Assembly: GCF_004343075.1 (NCBI RefSeq)
Contig: NZ_SLXP01000007.1
Coordinates: 124,001 to 188,000, forward strand
DNA length: 64,000 nt
Reading direction: 5' to 3'
From: Rhodovulum marinum
Lineage (GTDB): Bacteria > Pseudomonadota > Alphaproteobacteria > Rhodobacterales > Rhodobacteraceae
Shown here: piece after piece, positions 16,946 to 25,810 of the stretch
Numbering within the stretch: the first letter of the stretch is position 1
Layout of the letters: each line of letters opens with the position of its first letter
Program-made: the position numbers and the translations under genes
Notes under the pieces: generated by a model
What the model was told of the DNA's origin: nothing
The model's database searches: none
The model's input: only the letters and a program-made list of their open reading frames with translations

Positions 16946-18601
16946 ATGGCGCGGCATGGCGGGCGCATCCTGGCGGATCAGCTGGCGATTCAGGGGGTGA
17001 AACGGGTCTTTTCGGTCCCGGGCGAAAGCTTTCTCGCCGCGCTGGACGGGCTGTATGACGCCGGTATTCCCAACATCGTCTGCCGGCACGAGGGCGGCGC
17101 CGCGATGATGGCCGAGGCCCATGGCAAGATGACCGGCCAGCCCGGCGTGCTGTTCGTCACCCGCGGGCCGGGGGCGTCGAACGCGGCCAGCGGGCTGCAT
17201 GTCGCGCGGCAGGATTCGACGCCGATGGTGGTCTTCGTGGGCCAGATCGCGCGCGCCGACCGCGACCGCGAGGCGTTTCAAGAGGTCGATTACCGCCGCT
17301 TCTTCGGCCCGCTGGTGAAATGGGCCGCCGAGGTCGATCAGACAGAACGCCTGCCCGAATACATCTCGCACGCCTTCCACGTGGCGACGTCCGGCCGGCC
17401 CGGCCCGGTGGTCCTCGCCCTGCCCGAGGACATGCTGAGCGCGGCCGCCGACGTGCCCGACATCGCGCCCCCCGCCCGCATCGCCGCCGAGGCAAGCCCG
17501 GCCCAGGTCGCGGCCATCACCGAGGCACTGGCCAAGGCCCGGCGCCCGCTGGTCGTGGCCGGCGGGCCGCACTGGTCGCCCGAGGCCGCCGCCCAGCTGG
17601 CCGGGTTCGCCGAGGGCTTCGATGTGCCGGTGGCGGTGACCTTCCGCCGCCAGGGTCACATGGACAACCGCCATTCCCATTACGTGGGCGACCTGGGCGT
17701 GGGGATGAACCCGAAACTGGGCGCCCGGCTGACCCAGGCCGACCTGGTCCTGGCCCTCGGCACCCGGCTGGGCGATACCGCGACCAACGGCTACACGCTG
17801 CTCGATCCCACCCGCCCCGGCCCGCGCATCGTCCATGTCCATCCCGACCCGGATGAGCTGGGCCGGGTCTGGCGCCCCGATCCGGGCATCGCCCTGCCCG
17901 CCCCCGCCATGGTGGCGGCGCTGGCCGCCCTGCCCGCCCGCCCCGGCCCCTGGGCCGCGTGGACCGCCGCCGCCCGCGCCGAGTACGACGCCTGGACCAC
18001 GCCCCGGGAAACCCCCGGCGCGGTCAAGATGGAACAGGTCATCGCCTGGTTGTCCCGCCACCTGCCCGAGGACGCCATCGTGACCAACGGCGCGGGCAAT
18101 TACGCGGCCTTCCTGCACCGCTATTTCGCGTTCAAGGGGTTTGGCACCCAGCTTGCCCCCACCTCGGGCTCGATGGGCTACGGCTTTCCCGCGGCGATCT
18201 CGGCCAGCCTCGAACACCCGGACCGCCCGGTGATCTGCCTTGCGGGCGACGGCTGTTTCCAGATGACCCTGAACGAGATGTCGACCGCCGTGCAGCACGG
18301 CGCCAAGGTGGTGGTGATCGTCGCCAACAATGGCCGCTACGGCACGATCCGCATGCACCAGGAACGCACCTATCCGGGGCGCGTCAGCGGCACGGACCTC
18401 GCCAATCCCGACTATCCGGCGCTGGCGCGGGCCTATGGCGGCGACGGCGTCACGGTCGCCGAGCAGGCGGATTTCCCCGCCGCGATGGAGCGTGCGCTGG
18501 CGGCGGAAACGCCCTTCGTGGTGGAACTGAGGCTCGACCCCGAGGCGCTGGCCACCGGCTTTACCCTGTCCGAGGCGCGGGCGATGGGCGAGGGCCGCTA
18601 G
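16946..18601 (+). CDS. Thiamine diphosphate-dependent enzyme (acetolactate synthase-like)
   Basis: A 551-residue protein with three ThDP-enzyme domains: N-terminal Pyr domain (FSVPGESFLAALDGL, CRHEGGAAMMAEAHG, with catalytic Glu in RHEGGA), central domain (about 190-320) and C-terminal PP domain (LAGDGCFQMTLNEMSTAVQHG to VVIVANNGRYGTIRMHQ, the GDG-N-N metal and ThDP motif). It resembles large subunits of acetolactate synthase, but no small regulatory subunit gene is adjacent, so a benzoylformate decarboxylase-like or sulfoacetaldehyde-type role remains possible. GGAGGGTGG precedes the ATG. Confidence 0.85.
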   Translation: MARHGGRILADQLAIQGVKRVFSVPGESFLAALDGLYDAGIPNIVCRHEGGAAMMAEAHGKMTGQPGVLFVTRGPGASNAASGLHVARQDSTPMVVFVGQIARADRDREAFQEVDYRRFFGPLVKWAAEVDQTERLPEYISHAFHVATSGRPGPVVLALPEDMLSAAADVPDIAPPARIAAEASPAQVAAITEALAKARRPLVVAGGPHWSPEAAAQLAGFAEGFDVPVAVTFRRQGHMDNRHSHYVGDLGVGMNPKLGARLTQADLVLALGTRLGDTATNGYTLLDPTRPGPRIVHVHPDPDELGRVWRPDPGIALPAPAMVAALAALPARPGPWAAWTAAARAEYDAWTTPRETPGAVKMEQVIAWLSRHLPEDAIVTNGAGNYAAFLHRYFAFKGFGTQLAPTSGSMGYGFPAAISASLEHPDRPVICLAGDGCFQMTLNEMSTAVQHGAKVVVIVANNGRYGTIRMHQERTYPGRVSGTDLANPDYPALARAYGGDGVTVAEQADFPAAMERALAAETPFVVELRLDPEALATGFTLSEARAMGEGR

Positions 18602-18630
18602 GCATCGGGCGGCACGGGATCATCTGATCC

Positions 18631-18692
18631 TTCGGGTTTCGCCTCGCTGCGCGAGGCGACCGGCGCCGGGGGCTGCGCCCCCGGCGGTCTGG
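18631..18692. repeat. Dispersed intergenic repeat, copy A (no tail)
   Basis: Starts TTCGGGTTTCGCC and contains two perfect hairpins: TCGCCTCGC/GCGAGGCGA with a TGC loop, then GCCGGGGGC/GCCCCCGGC with a TGC loop, joined by CCG. It lies in the 221-base gap between the convergent ThDP-enzyme and racemase genes. The A/T-rich tail of the other copies is absent. The rest of the gap (18693-18822) shows no gene. Confidence 0.8.
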
Positions 18693-18822
18693 CGTTGCAC
18701 GGATGCGATCGGGGCCGCACCTGTCCGGGGCTCTGCCGGTTCACCCGCGAAACACGCCCCCGGCGCGTTTCCGCAAAGACGGTTCACCCCTCCCCGCGGG
18801 GTAGGGCGCGGCCCTGTCCGAC

Positions 18823-19515
18823 CTACCCCGCCAGCGCCCGATCCAGCGCCGCGGCGCAATGCACTTGCGTGGTGTCGAACACCGGCACCGGCACGTTGCC
18901 CGCGTTCAACAGCAGCCCCACCTCGGTGCAGCCCAGGATCAGGCAATCCGCCCCGCGTTTCGCCAACCGCATCGCGATGCCCTCATAGGCCGCGCGGCTT
19001 TCGTCGCGGATCTCGTCCAGGCACAGCTCGTCATAGATGATCCGGTGCGTCTCGGCGCGGTCCTCGGGGCCGGGCAGCATCGGCGCCAGACCCGCCGCCC
19101 GCAGCCGGTCGGTGTAAAACGTCTGCTCCATCGTATAGGCCGTGGCCATCAGGCCCGGCCTGGCCAGACCCGCCGCCCGGATCGCCGCCGCCGTGGCATC
19201 CGCGATATGCAGAAACGGGATCGAAACGCCGTCCATCATCGGCTCGGCCAGCTTGTGCATCGTGTTGGTGGCCAGGATCAGCAGGTCGGCCCCCCCGGCC
19301 TCCAGCGCGCGCGCCTCGCGGTTCAACAGGGCGCCCGCCGCCTCCCAGTCGCCCCTGGCCTGCATGTCCTCGATCACCGCGAAATCCAGCGACCGGATCA
19401 ACAGCTCGGCCGAATGCAGCCCGCCCAGCCGGTCCCGCGCGCCGCGGTTCAGCGCGTCATAGTAAAGCGCCGTGGACGAGGCGGACATGCCGCCCAGGAT
19501 GCCGATGGTTTTCAT
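18823..19515 (-). CDS. Aspartate/glutamate racemase family protein
   Basis: A 230-residue protein of the Asp/Glu racemase (YgeA-like) family. The N-terminal MKTIGILGGMSASSTALYY, the first cysteine region (here ILATNTMH, where many family members have a catalytic Cys replaced by Thr), and the second cysteine in LILGCTEVGLLL are visible. With Thr at the first site, some YgeA relatives act on other amino acids or one stereoisomer only. The ATG at 19515 gives the family's standard start. Confidence 0.87.
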   Translation of the reverse strand: MKTIGILGGMSASSTALYYDALNRGARDRLGGLHSAELLIRSLDFAVIEDMQARGDWEAAGALLNREARALEAGGADLLILATNTMHKLAEPMMDGVSIPFLHIADATAAAIRAAGLARPGLMATAYTMEQTFYTDRLRAAGLAPMLPGPEDRAETHRIIYDELCLDEIRDESRAAYEGIAMRLAKRGADCLILGCTEVGLLLNAGNVPVPVFDTTQVHCAAALDRALAG

Positions 19516-19611
19516 GTGCCCTGCTCCTTTTGCGCCGGTCATCGGCCAGACCGCGCCCGGACACAAGGCGGCACGGCGAACGGGGCGACCCATCGGCCGC
19601 CCCTTGCCGGT

Positions 19612-20826
19612 TCACTCGGCGGGCACCGCCGCCGCGCCGCGCGACCGGCCGAAATGCCGCCGGTTCAGGTGGAAGGTGAACCACACCATCACGACCTGGA
19701 TCGTCACGGACAGCGCCGACACCGCCCAGTACCCGGCCGAGAACTTGGCCACCAGGCCCGAGGCCACCAGCCCCTGGTTCAGCCAGAAATGCAGCATCAC
19801 CGACAGCGCCACGCCCGGGCAGATCAGCGCATAGGCCCCCGCCGAATCGCCCTGACCAAAGACGAAGGCCCGCCAGTATCCCTGCCGGTTCAGCACCACG
19901 AAACCCAGCAGCAGAAAGATCACCTGCACCGCCATCAGCCGCGACAGGAACACCAGCGTTTCCACCGCCGCGCCCTCGGCGCCGAAGGTGTGCATCATCC
20001 CGTGTTCCTGCCGCAGGAACATGATGCCCAGCACCGTCATGATCGGGATCACCACCAACAGCGTCGGCCCCGATTCCCGCGCGGTACCGTAATGCAGCAT
20101 CGAGTTGAACCCGGTGATCGCGGCCACCACCGCGTACAGAATCGCCGCCACCCCGAAAAAGGTCGACCCGATCAGGCTGATCCCCGCGGTCAGCGGCACG
20201 GTGCTCATCGCCGCGGGGGCGGCGAACCCTACCGCCACCATCGACAGCGCGAAGGCCGGCAGAAGCTGGGCGAACGAGTTATGCGCGGTCACGTCGAACA
20301 CGCCGCCCTTGGTCAGCACCCGGCCGAAGAAATGGCCCAACTGCCGGAACGCCAGCACCCCGATCGCGCCGAAGGCGATCAACGCCATGGGAAACAGGTA
20401 TTCCACCACGCCCCACAGCCCCGGCACGAAGGCCAGCCCCAGCACGAAGCCCACGTTCACGCTCATCGCCAGCGCCAGCGGCATCGCCAGCAACTGGGTT
20501 TCGGCATTGGTGGTGGTCAGTTCCTCCCATTCGGGCGTGCCCTTCAGGCGGCGGTATTGCGCGATGTTCCAGATCAGCAGCCGGATGTTGTGGAACGCCA
20601 GCACCGCGATGCCGACATAGGCAACCGCGATCATCCCCTGGGTCAGGAGACCGCCGCCAAGAAAGGCGCGGGCGATATCCTCGAACACCGGGACGGGCTG
20701 GCCCGGGTGCGGCACCCAGAAGAACAGGTACATGAAGAACGTCACCGCCAGGCCCCCGGCCCCCAGCGAGGCCAGGAAGTACAGCGGCGAATACCGGTCG
20801 GCGGGGCGCAAGGCCGTCGATGTCAT
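19612..20826 (-). CDS. Ten-helix membrane protein, TDT/SLAC1-like topology
   Basis: A 404-residue protein with about ten membrane helices and short loops, a layout like the tellurite-resistance/dicarboxylate (TDT, SLAC1) fold. It starts MTSTALRPADRYSPLYFLAS and has a conserved-looking W-V-P-H-P-G-Q-P segment after helix 1. The only cysteine is C336 (ALICPGVAL, helix 9). I recall a similar family named TsoY in which this site can be selenocysteine, but I am not certain of the match. The upstream region has an ATTC-N8-GAAT dyad like a sulfide-repressor operator. A link to reactive sulfur is inference. Confidence 0.7.
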   Translation of the reverse strand: MTSTALRPADRYSPLYFLASLGAGGLAVTFFMYLFFWVPHPGQPVPVFEDIARAFLGGGLLTQGMIAVAYVGIAVLAFHNIRLLIWNIAQYRRLKGTPEWEELTTTNAETQLLAMPLALAMSVNVGFVLGLAFVPGLWGVVEYLFPMALIAFGAIGVLAFRQLGHFFGRVLTKGGVFDVTAHNSFAQLLPAFALSMVAVGFAAPAAMSTVPLTAGISLIGSTFFGVAAILYAVVAAITGFNSMLHYGTARESGPTLLVVIPIMTVLGIMFLRQEHGMMHTFGAEGAAVETLVFLSRLMAVQVIFLLLGFVVLNRQGYWRAFVFGQGDSAGAYALICPGVALSVMLHFWLNQGLVASGLVAKFSAGYWAVSALSVTIQVVMVWFTFHLNRRHFGRSRGAAAVPAE

Positions 20827-20840
20827 GGGGAACTCCGATT

Positions 20841-20862
20841 CATATTCAATGTTTCGAATGTG
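20841..20862. promoter_or_regulatory. ATTC-N8-GAAT dyad, possible SqrR/BigR-type operator
   Basis: CATATTC (20841-20847) and GAATGTG (20856-20862) form a dyad with an 8-base spacer and 6 of 7 positions paired; the core is ATTC-N8-GAAT. That core is, to my recollection, the motif of the ArsR-type sulfide-responsive repressors SqrR (Rhodobacter capsulatus) and BigR. It lies 15 bases before the start of the ten-helix membrane protein gene, where a repressor would block transcription or its start. Confidence 0.5.
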
Positions 20863-20951
20863 ACTTAAACCGATATTGAAGATATTGCAAATACCTTCCG
20901 CGCATCGCCGTCGTTAACCGCCCGTTAACCGCGATCTGGCCCGATGGCGCC

Positions 20952-21245
20952 ATGCTGCGCGCCGCCCCGATCCTGCTGGTCCTTGCCCTTGCCGCCTGCG
21001 ATTCGCCCGGCCCCGGTTTCGCCGCGCTGCCCGGCACGCGGGTCACGGTGGACGGGTCCACCTTTGCCGTCCGGCGCAACGGCAACACCGCCCAGGCGAT
21101 CCGGCTGAACATGGAACGGCGCGCGGGCGTCATGGCGCGCGGCTTCGTCGCGATCGAACAGGCGACCGGCTGCCAGGTGCGGCCCGGCACGTTGTCGGGC
21201 GATCCGGCGGTGATCTACGCCGAACTGACCTGCGCCGCGCGCTGA
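20952..21245 (+). CDS. Small putative lipoprotein
   Basis: A 97-residue protein with a signal sequence ending in a lipobox: LRAAPILLVLALAAC, Cys at residue 16, followed by D-S-P-G-P-G. The mature part is about 80 residues with one further cysteine pair (GCQVRPG and LTCAAR) that could form a disulfide. No known domain. Its 3' end overlaps the convergent GNAT gene by 31 bases. Asp after the lipidated Cys would keep it in the inner membrane if E. coli sorting rules apply. Confidence 0.7.
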   Translation: MLRAAPILLVLALAACDSPGPGFAALPGTRVTVDGSTFAVRRNGNTAQAIRLNMERRAGVMARGFVAIEQATGCQVRPGTLSGDPAVIYAELTCAAR

Positions 21246-21715
21246 GGCCCCCGCAGCACCAGCCCGATCCGCTTTTCCATGAACATGTTCGACGCGATGT
21301 CCGGATAGCCGCCGAACGGCCCGCATTCCTCGAACCCCAGCCGCCGGTACAGCGCCACCGCCGCCGCCAGCGCCGCGCCCGTCTCCAGCCGCAGACAGCC
21401 CAGCCCCAGGTCGCGCGCGGCCTGTTCCAGCACCTCCATCAGCGCGCGCCCGATGCCGCGCCCGCGCAGGCCCGCATCGACATACAGCCGCTTGACCTCG
21501 CCATAGGTGAACGCGTCCACCAGCGCGACACAGCCCACCGGCGCCCCGTCCGCCCGCGCGACCAGGAATTGCGTGTTCCGCGTCGCCAATTCCTCGGCCG
21601 AAAAGCTGAAACATTCCTCGGGCGGGTAGACGGCGCGCAGGGCCGCCTCGCTGGCCTCGATCAACGCCCGGCCATCGGCCGACAGGGGCGTTTCGGTCGC
21701 GATCGTGATGGGCAT
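21215..21715 (-). CDS. GNAT family N-acetyltransferase
   Basis: A 166-residue acetyltransferase starting MPITIATETPLSADG. The acetyl-CoA binding motif is GLRGRGIGRALMEVLE, preceded by the strand VKRLYVDAG and followed by LRLETG and ALYRRLGFEECGPFGGY. The substrate is unknown. The ATG at 21715 is chosen; upstream codons have no similarity. It is divergent from smc. Confidence 0.88.
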   Translation of the reverse strand: MPITIATETPLSADGRALIEASEAALRAVYPPEECFSFSAEELATRNTQFLVARADGAPVGCVALVDAFTYGEVKRLYVDAGLRGRGIGRALMEVLEQAARDLGLGCLRLETGAALAAAVALYRRLGFEECGPFGGYPDIASNMFMEKRIGLVLRGPQRAAQVSSA

Positions 21716-21915
21716 GGGCAGCTCCCTCTCGCAATGGTTGACGATATCGGCCAGCCGCGCGCAGCGGTCAAGCGGGCGCGCCGCCGCGCCGCGGCGAACA
21801 ATATCTTGTGGAAAACCCGCCCTCTTTGGCCAGATGATGGGGCCTGCGCTTGACTCTGCGGGGAACCGGCCAAAGGATCGGGGGACCACGCGGGAATCAG
21901 GACAGGACACCCCCC

Positions 21916-24900
21916 TTGCGGTTCACCCGGCTCAAGCTCAACGGCTTCAAAAGCTTCGTCGACCCCACCGACCTGGTGATCGCCGAGGGGCTGACGGGCG
22001 TTGTCGGCCCGAACGGCTGCGGCAAGTCGAACCTGCTCGAAGCCTTGCGCTGGGTGATGGGCGAAAACCGCCCCTCGGCGATGCGCGGCGGCGGGATGGA
22101 GGACGTGATCTTCGCCGGCGCGGCCACCCGGCCCGCCCGCAACTTCGCCGAGGTCAGCCTTCAGATCGACAATTCCGAACGGCTGGCCCCGGCCGAATTC
22201 AACGATTCCGACATTCTCGACGTGGTCCGCCGGATCACCCGCGACGCAGGCAGCGCCTACAAGATCGGCGGCAAGGACGTGCGCGCCCGCGACGTGCAGA
22301 TGCTGTTCGCCGACGCCTCGACCGGCGCCCATTCCCCCGCACTGGTCCGCCAGGGCCAGATCTCGGAACTGATCAACGCCAAGCCGCGCAACCGCCGCCG
22401 CATCCTCGAAGAGGCCGCCGGCATCTCGGGCCTGTATCAGCGCCGCCACGAGGCCGAACTGAAACTGAACGGCGCCGAACAGAACCTCTCGCGCGTCGAC
22501 GACGTGATCGAACAACTGGCCCAGCAACTGGCGCAACTGGCCCGACAGGCCCGCCAGGCCGCCCGCTACCGCGCCATCGCCGAGGACTTGCGCCGCGCCG
22601 AGGGCATGCTGTTGTTCCGCCGCTGGCAAGAGGCCGACGCCGCCCGCGCCGCCACCGAAACCCAGCTGACCGACCGCACCCGCGCCGCCGCCGCCGCCGA
22701 GGCCGCCGCCCGCGAGGCCGCCCGCGCGCGCGACACCGCCGAAGAGGCCCTGCCCCCCCTGCGCGAGGAAGAGGCCATCGCCTCGGCGATCCTGCAACGC
22801 CTCACCGTCCAGCGCGACACCCTGGCCGAGGAAGACGCCCGCGCCCGCGCCGCCATCGAAACCCTGACCGGCCGGATCGCGCAACTGGGCCGCGATATCG
22901 ACCGCGAAACCGGCCTGAACCGCGACGCAGGCGACACCATCGCCCGGCTGGACGCCGAAAAGGCCGCGCTGGAAACCGCCCATGACGGCCATGACGCCGC
23001 GCTGGAAGCGGCCGCCGCCGCCGCGCAAGAGGCCGCCGCCGTGCTGCGCGACCGCGAGGACGTGCTGGGCCAGAAGACCGAGGACATGGCCCGCCTGTCC
23101 GCCCGCCACCAATCCGCCCAGCGCCTGCGCGAGGACGCGGCCAAGACCCTGTCGCGCAACGAATCCGAGGCCGCCCGTGCCCGCGCCACCGTGGACGAGG
23201 CGCGCGCCGCGCTGGACGAGGCCCGCGCCGCCGTCGACGCCGCCACCGAACGCCAGGCCCAGGCCACCCAGGCCGCCGAAGCCGCCGAAGAGGCGCTGAT
23301 CGCCGCCGACGAGGCGCGCGACACCGCCCAGGCCCGCGAGGCCGAGGCCCGCGCCGAACAATCCGCAGCCGAAGGCGAGGCCGGCGCGCTGCGCGCCGAG
23401 GTGGCCGCCCTGTCCCGGCTGGTCGAGCGTGACACCGCCGAGGGCGGCCAGGTGCTCGACCTTCTGGGCGTCGACAAGGGCTATGAAAAGGCGCTGGGCG
23501 CCGCACTGGCCGACGATCTGCGCGCCCCCGCGGTCCAAGCCGACGCCGCCTCGGGCTGGGTCGCGCTGCCGCCCTATGACCGGGCGCAGCCCTTGCCCGA
23601 CGGCGCCGCGCCGCTGGCCGATCACGTGTCGGTGCCCGACGTCCTGGTGCGCCGCATCGGCCAGATCGGGCTGGTGCCCGACCGCGAAACCGGCGCGCGC
23701 CTGCAACCCGCGCTGAAACCCGGCCAGCGCCTTGTCAGCCCGGAGGGCGACCTGTGGCGCTGGGACGGGTTCCGCGCCGGGGCCGAGGACGCGCCCAGCG
23801 CCGCCGCCCTGCGCCTGCAACAGCTCAACCGCCTGGTCGAACTGAAACGCGACCTCGAAGAGGCGACCGCCCGCGCCGAGGGCGCCGCGCAGGCCCATGC
23901 CGTTCTGGCCGCCCAGCTGGCCGACACCACCGAGGCCGACCGCGCCGCGCGCGAGGCCCGCCGCGCCGCCGACCGCGACCTGGCCGAGGCCGGCCGCGCG
24001 CTCTCGCGGGCCGAGGGCGAACGCGACATCGCCGCCAGCAAGCTGGAATCGGCCAAGATGGCCGTTTCCCGCCACGAGGACGAGGCCACCGCCGCCCGCG
24101 CCCGCCTGAAAGAGGCCGAAACCGCGCTGGCCGATCTGGGCGATCTCGATGCCGCCCGCGCCGAGGTCGATGACATCAAGACCACGGTCGAGGCCGCGCG
24201 GATGACGATGATCGCGCGCCGCGCCGCCCATGACGAGCTGAAGCGCGATGCCGAGGCGCGCGCCCGGCGGCTCTCCGAGATCGCGAAAGAGGCCGCAAGC
24301 TGGCGCAGCCGGCTGGAAAACGCCGAAACCCGCATCGCCGAACTGACCGAACGCAAGGCCACGTCCGAGGCCGAGCTGGCCAAGGCCACCGCCGCCCCCG
24401 AGGAAATCGCCGCCCGCCGCGCCGAACTGGACGCCGCGATCGACACCGCCGAGACCCGCCGCCAAACCGCCGCCGACGCGCTCGCCGAGGCCGAAGCCGC
24501 CCTGCGCGAGACCGACCGCGCCGCCCGCGACGCCGAGCGCGCCGCCGGCGAGGCCCGCGAGGCCCGCGCCGCCGCCCAGGCCCGCGCCGAGGCCGCCCGC
24601 GCCACCGTCGCCCAGGCCGCCGCCCGCATCGCCGAAGAGATGGAGACGACGCCCCAGGCGCTGCTCGACACGCTCGACGCCGATCCCGACGCCATGCCCA
24701 GCGCCGAGCAGATCGAACACGACGTCACCCGCCTGAAACGCCAGCGCGAGTCGCTGGGCGCGGTGAACCTGCGCGCCGAAGAGGACGCCAAGGCCGTGCA
24801 AGAGGAACACGATACCCTCACCGCCGAAAAGCACGACCTCGAAGAGGCGATCAAGGCGCTGCGCGCGGGCATCGCCAGCCTGAACCGCGAGGGGCGCGAA

Positions 24901-25374
24901 CGCCTGCTGACCGCCTTCGAACAGGTCAATTCCAATTTCGGCATGTTGTTCACGCACCTCTTCAACGGCGGCGAGGCCAAGCTGGTGCTGGTCGAATCCG
25001 ACGACCCGCTCGAGGCGGGCCTGGAAATCATGTGCCAGCCGCCGGGCAAGAAGCTGTCCACGTTGTCGCTTCTGTCGGGGGGCGAACAGACCCTGACGGC
25101 GCTGGCGCTGATCTTCGGGGTGTTCCTGTCGAACCCCGCCCCGATCTGCGTTCTCGACGAGGTCGACGCGCCGCTCGACGACGCCAACGTGACCCGCTTC
25201 TGCGACCTGCTGGACGAGATGGTGCGCCGCGCCGACACGCGGTTCCTGATCATCACCCACCACGCCATCACCATGAGCCGGATGGACCGGCTGTTCGGCG
25301 TGACCATGGGCGAACAGGGCGTCAGCCAGCTGGTCTCGGTCGACCTGAAAAAGGCCGAGGCTCTGGTCGCCTGA
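21916..25374 (+). CDS. smc: Chromosome partition protein SMC
   Basis: A 1152-residue SMC ATPase. Walker A GPNGCGKSN is at 31-39; two very Ala/Arg/Glu-rich coiled coils (about 165-505 and 640-1000) flank the hinge (about 511-633). The C-terminal signature LSLLSGGEQTLTALAL is near 1050 and Walker B ICVLDEVDAPLDD near 1078. It entraps DNA with ScpA and ScpB to condense and segregate the chromosome; neither partner is adjacent. I start at TTG 21916 so that the protein begins M-R-F-T-R-L-K-L-N-G-F-K-S-F, the usual N-terminus; CAGGACAGGAC lies upstream. Confidence 0.96.
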   Translation: MRFTRLKLNGFKSFVDPTDLVIAEGLTGVVGPNGCGKSNLLEALRWVMGENRPSAMRGGGMEDVIFAGAATRPARNFAEVSLQIDNSERLAPAEFNDSDILDVVRRITRDAGSAYKIGGKDVRARDVQMLFADASTGAHSPALVRQGQISELINAKPRNRRRILEEAAGISGLYQRRHEAELKLNGAEQNLSRVDDVIEQLAQQLAQLARQARQAARYRAIAEDLRRAEGMLLFRRWQEADAARAATETQLTDRTRAAAAAEAAAREAARARDTAEEALPPLREEEAIASAILQRLTVQRDTLAEEDARARAAIETLTGRIAQLGRDIDRETGLNRDAGDTIARLDAEKAALETAHDGHDAALEAAAAAAQEAAAVLRDREDVLGQKTEDMARLSARHQSAQRLREDAAKTLSRNESEAARARATVDEARAALDEARAAVDAATERQAQATQAAEAAEEALIAADEARDTAQAREAEARAEQSAAEGEAGALRAEVAALSRLVERDTAEGGQVLDLLGVDKGYEKALGAALADDLRAPAVQADAASGWVALPPYDRAQPLPDGAAPLADHVSVPDVLVRRIGQIGLVPDRETGARLQPALKPGQRLVSPEGDLWRWDGFRAGAEDAPSAAALRLQQLNRLVELKRDLEEATARAEGAAQAHAVLAAQLADTTEADRAAREARRAADRDLAEAGRALSRAEGERDIAASKLESAKMAVSRHEDEATAARARLKEAETALADLGDLDAARAEVDDIKTTVEAARMTMIARRAAHDELKRDAEARARRLSEIAKEAASWRSRLENAETRIAELTERKATSEAELAKATAAPEEIAARRAELDAAIDTAETRRQTAADALAEAEAALRETDRAARDAERAAGEAREARAAAQARAEAARATVAQAAARIAEEMETTPQALLDTLDADPDAMPSAEQIEHDVTRLKRQRESLGAVNLRAEEDAKAVQEEHDTLTAEKHDLEEAIKALRAGIASLNREGRERLLTAFEQVNSNFGMLFTHLFNGGEAKLVLVESDDPLEAGLEIMCQPPGKKLSTLSLLSGGEQTLTALALIFGVFLSNPAPICVLDEVDAPLDDANVTRFCDLLDEMVRRADTRFLIITHHAITMSRMDRLFGVTMGEQGVSQLVSVDLKKAEALVA

Positions 25375-25696
25375 CCGGCCGCGCCTCGCCCACTCTCCCC
25401 CCTTGATTGATCAATGTTTCCTTGTGTGCACTTTGTGCAACAGGTCACCGGGGGCGCACCCCGGCACCGGCAGCACGGTGCGATCAAGGTATTTCTCTTT
25501 CTTTGCAAGGGCCTTGGCAGGCTTTCAGCCCCCCGGCGACGCGCTGCCACAGCATCGGCCAAACCTTGCCGATTGCACATGCGTCACCAAAGCGTTAACA
25601 CTTCGGGACGCCTATTAGGCGTATGGTGCCGTAACGGAACTCGCACATAGGGCGATTTCCGCGTGTTCAGTGACCGCCTCGCAAGAGGGCTTTTCG
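25375..25696. other. 322-base gap after smc, probable promoter region
   Basis: No convincing gene. The stretch is less GC-rich than its surroundings, contains TTGATTGATCAATG near 25403 and a perfect inverted repeat at 25608-25622. A candidate promoter for the small peptide gene is TTGCAC (25574-25579) with TTAACA 16 bases downstream. Short overlapping frames at 25403-25650 have no protein-like features. Confidence 0.4.
25608..25622. promoter_or_regulatory. Inverted repeat ACGCC-TATTA-GGCGT
   Basis: A perfect 5-bp inverted repeat with a TATTA centre, 75 bases before the small secreted peptide gene and just downstream of the candidate promoter. It could be an operator or a small hairpin; nothing identifies a regulator. 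Confidence 0.3.
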
Positions 25697-25807
25697 ATGC
25701 GTGAATTCCTCGCTCTGGCGATTTTCTTCGCGGCGCTTGCCGTCGCGCCCATCGTTGCCGCGGACGATCCCGCCCCGTCCATGACGGGCGTGCAGACCGG
25801 CCCCTAG
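25697..25807 (+). CDS. Small secreted peptide (36 residues)
   Basis: The frame encodes MREFLALAIFFAALAVAP followed by IVAADDPAPSMTGVQTGP and a stop. It has a basic n-region, a hydrophobic h-region and a plausible signal peptidase site after VAA, leaving a 14-residue acidic/Pro-rich mature part. AAGAGGG lies 7 bases before the ATG. It ends 3 bases from the convergent transglycosylase gene. No homologue is known to me; it may be a small protein missed by standard length cut-offs. Confidence 0.5.
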   Translation: MREFLALAIFFAALAVAPIVAADDPAPSMTGVQTGP

Positions 25808-25810
25808 GCC

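Noticed and set aside
21661-25263. 1200-codon minus-strand frame antisense to smc
   Set aside because: Composition is Gly/Ala-repeat-like, an echo of the coiled-coil codons of smc; no motifs and no ribosome site.
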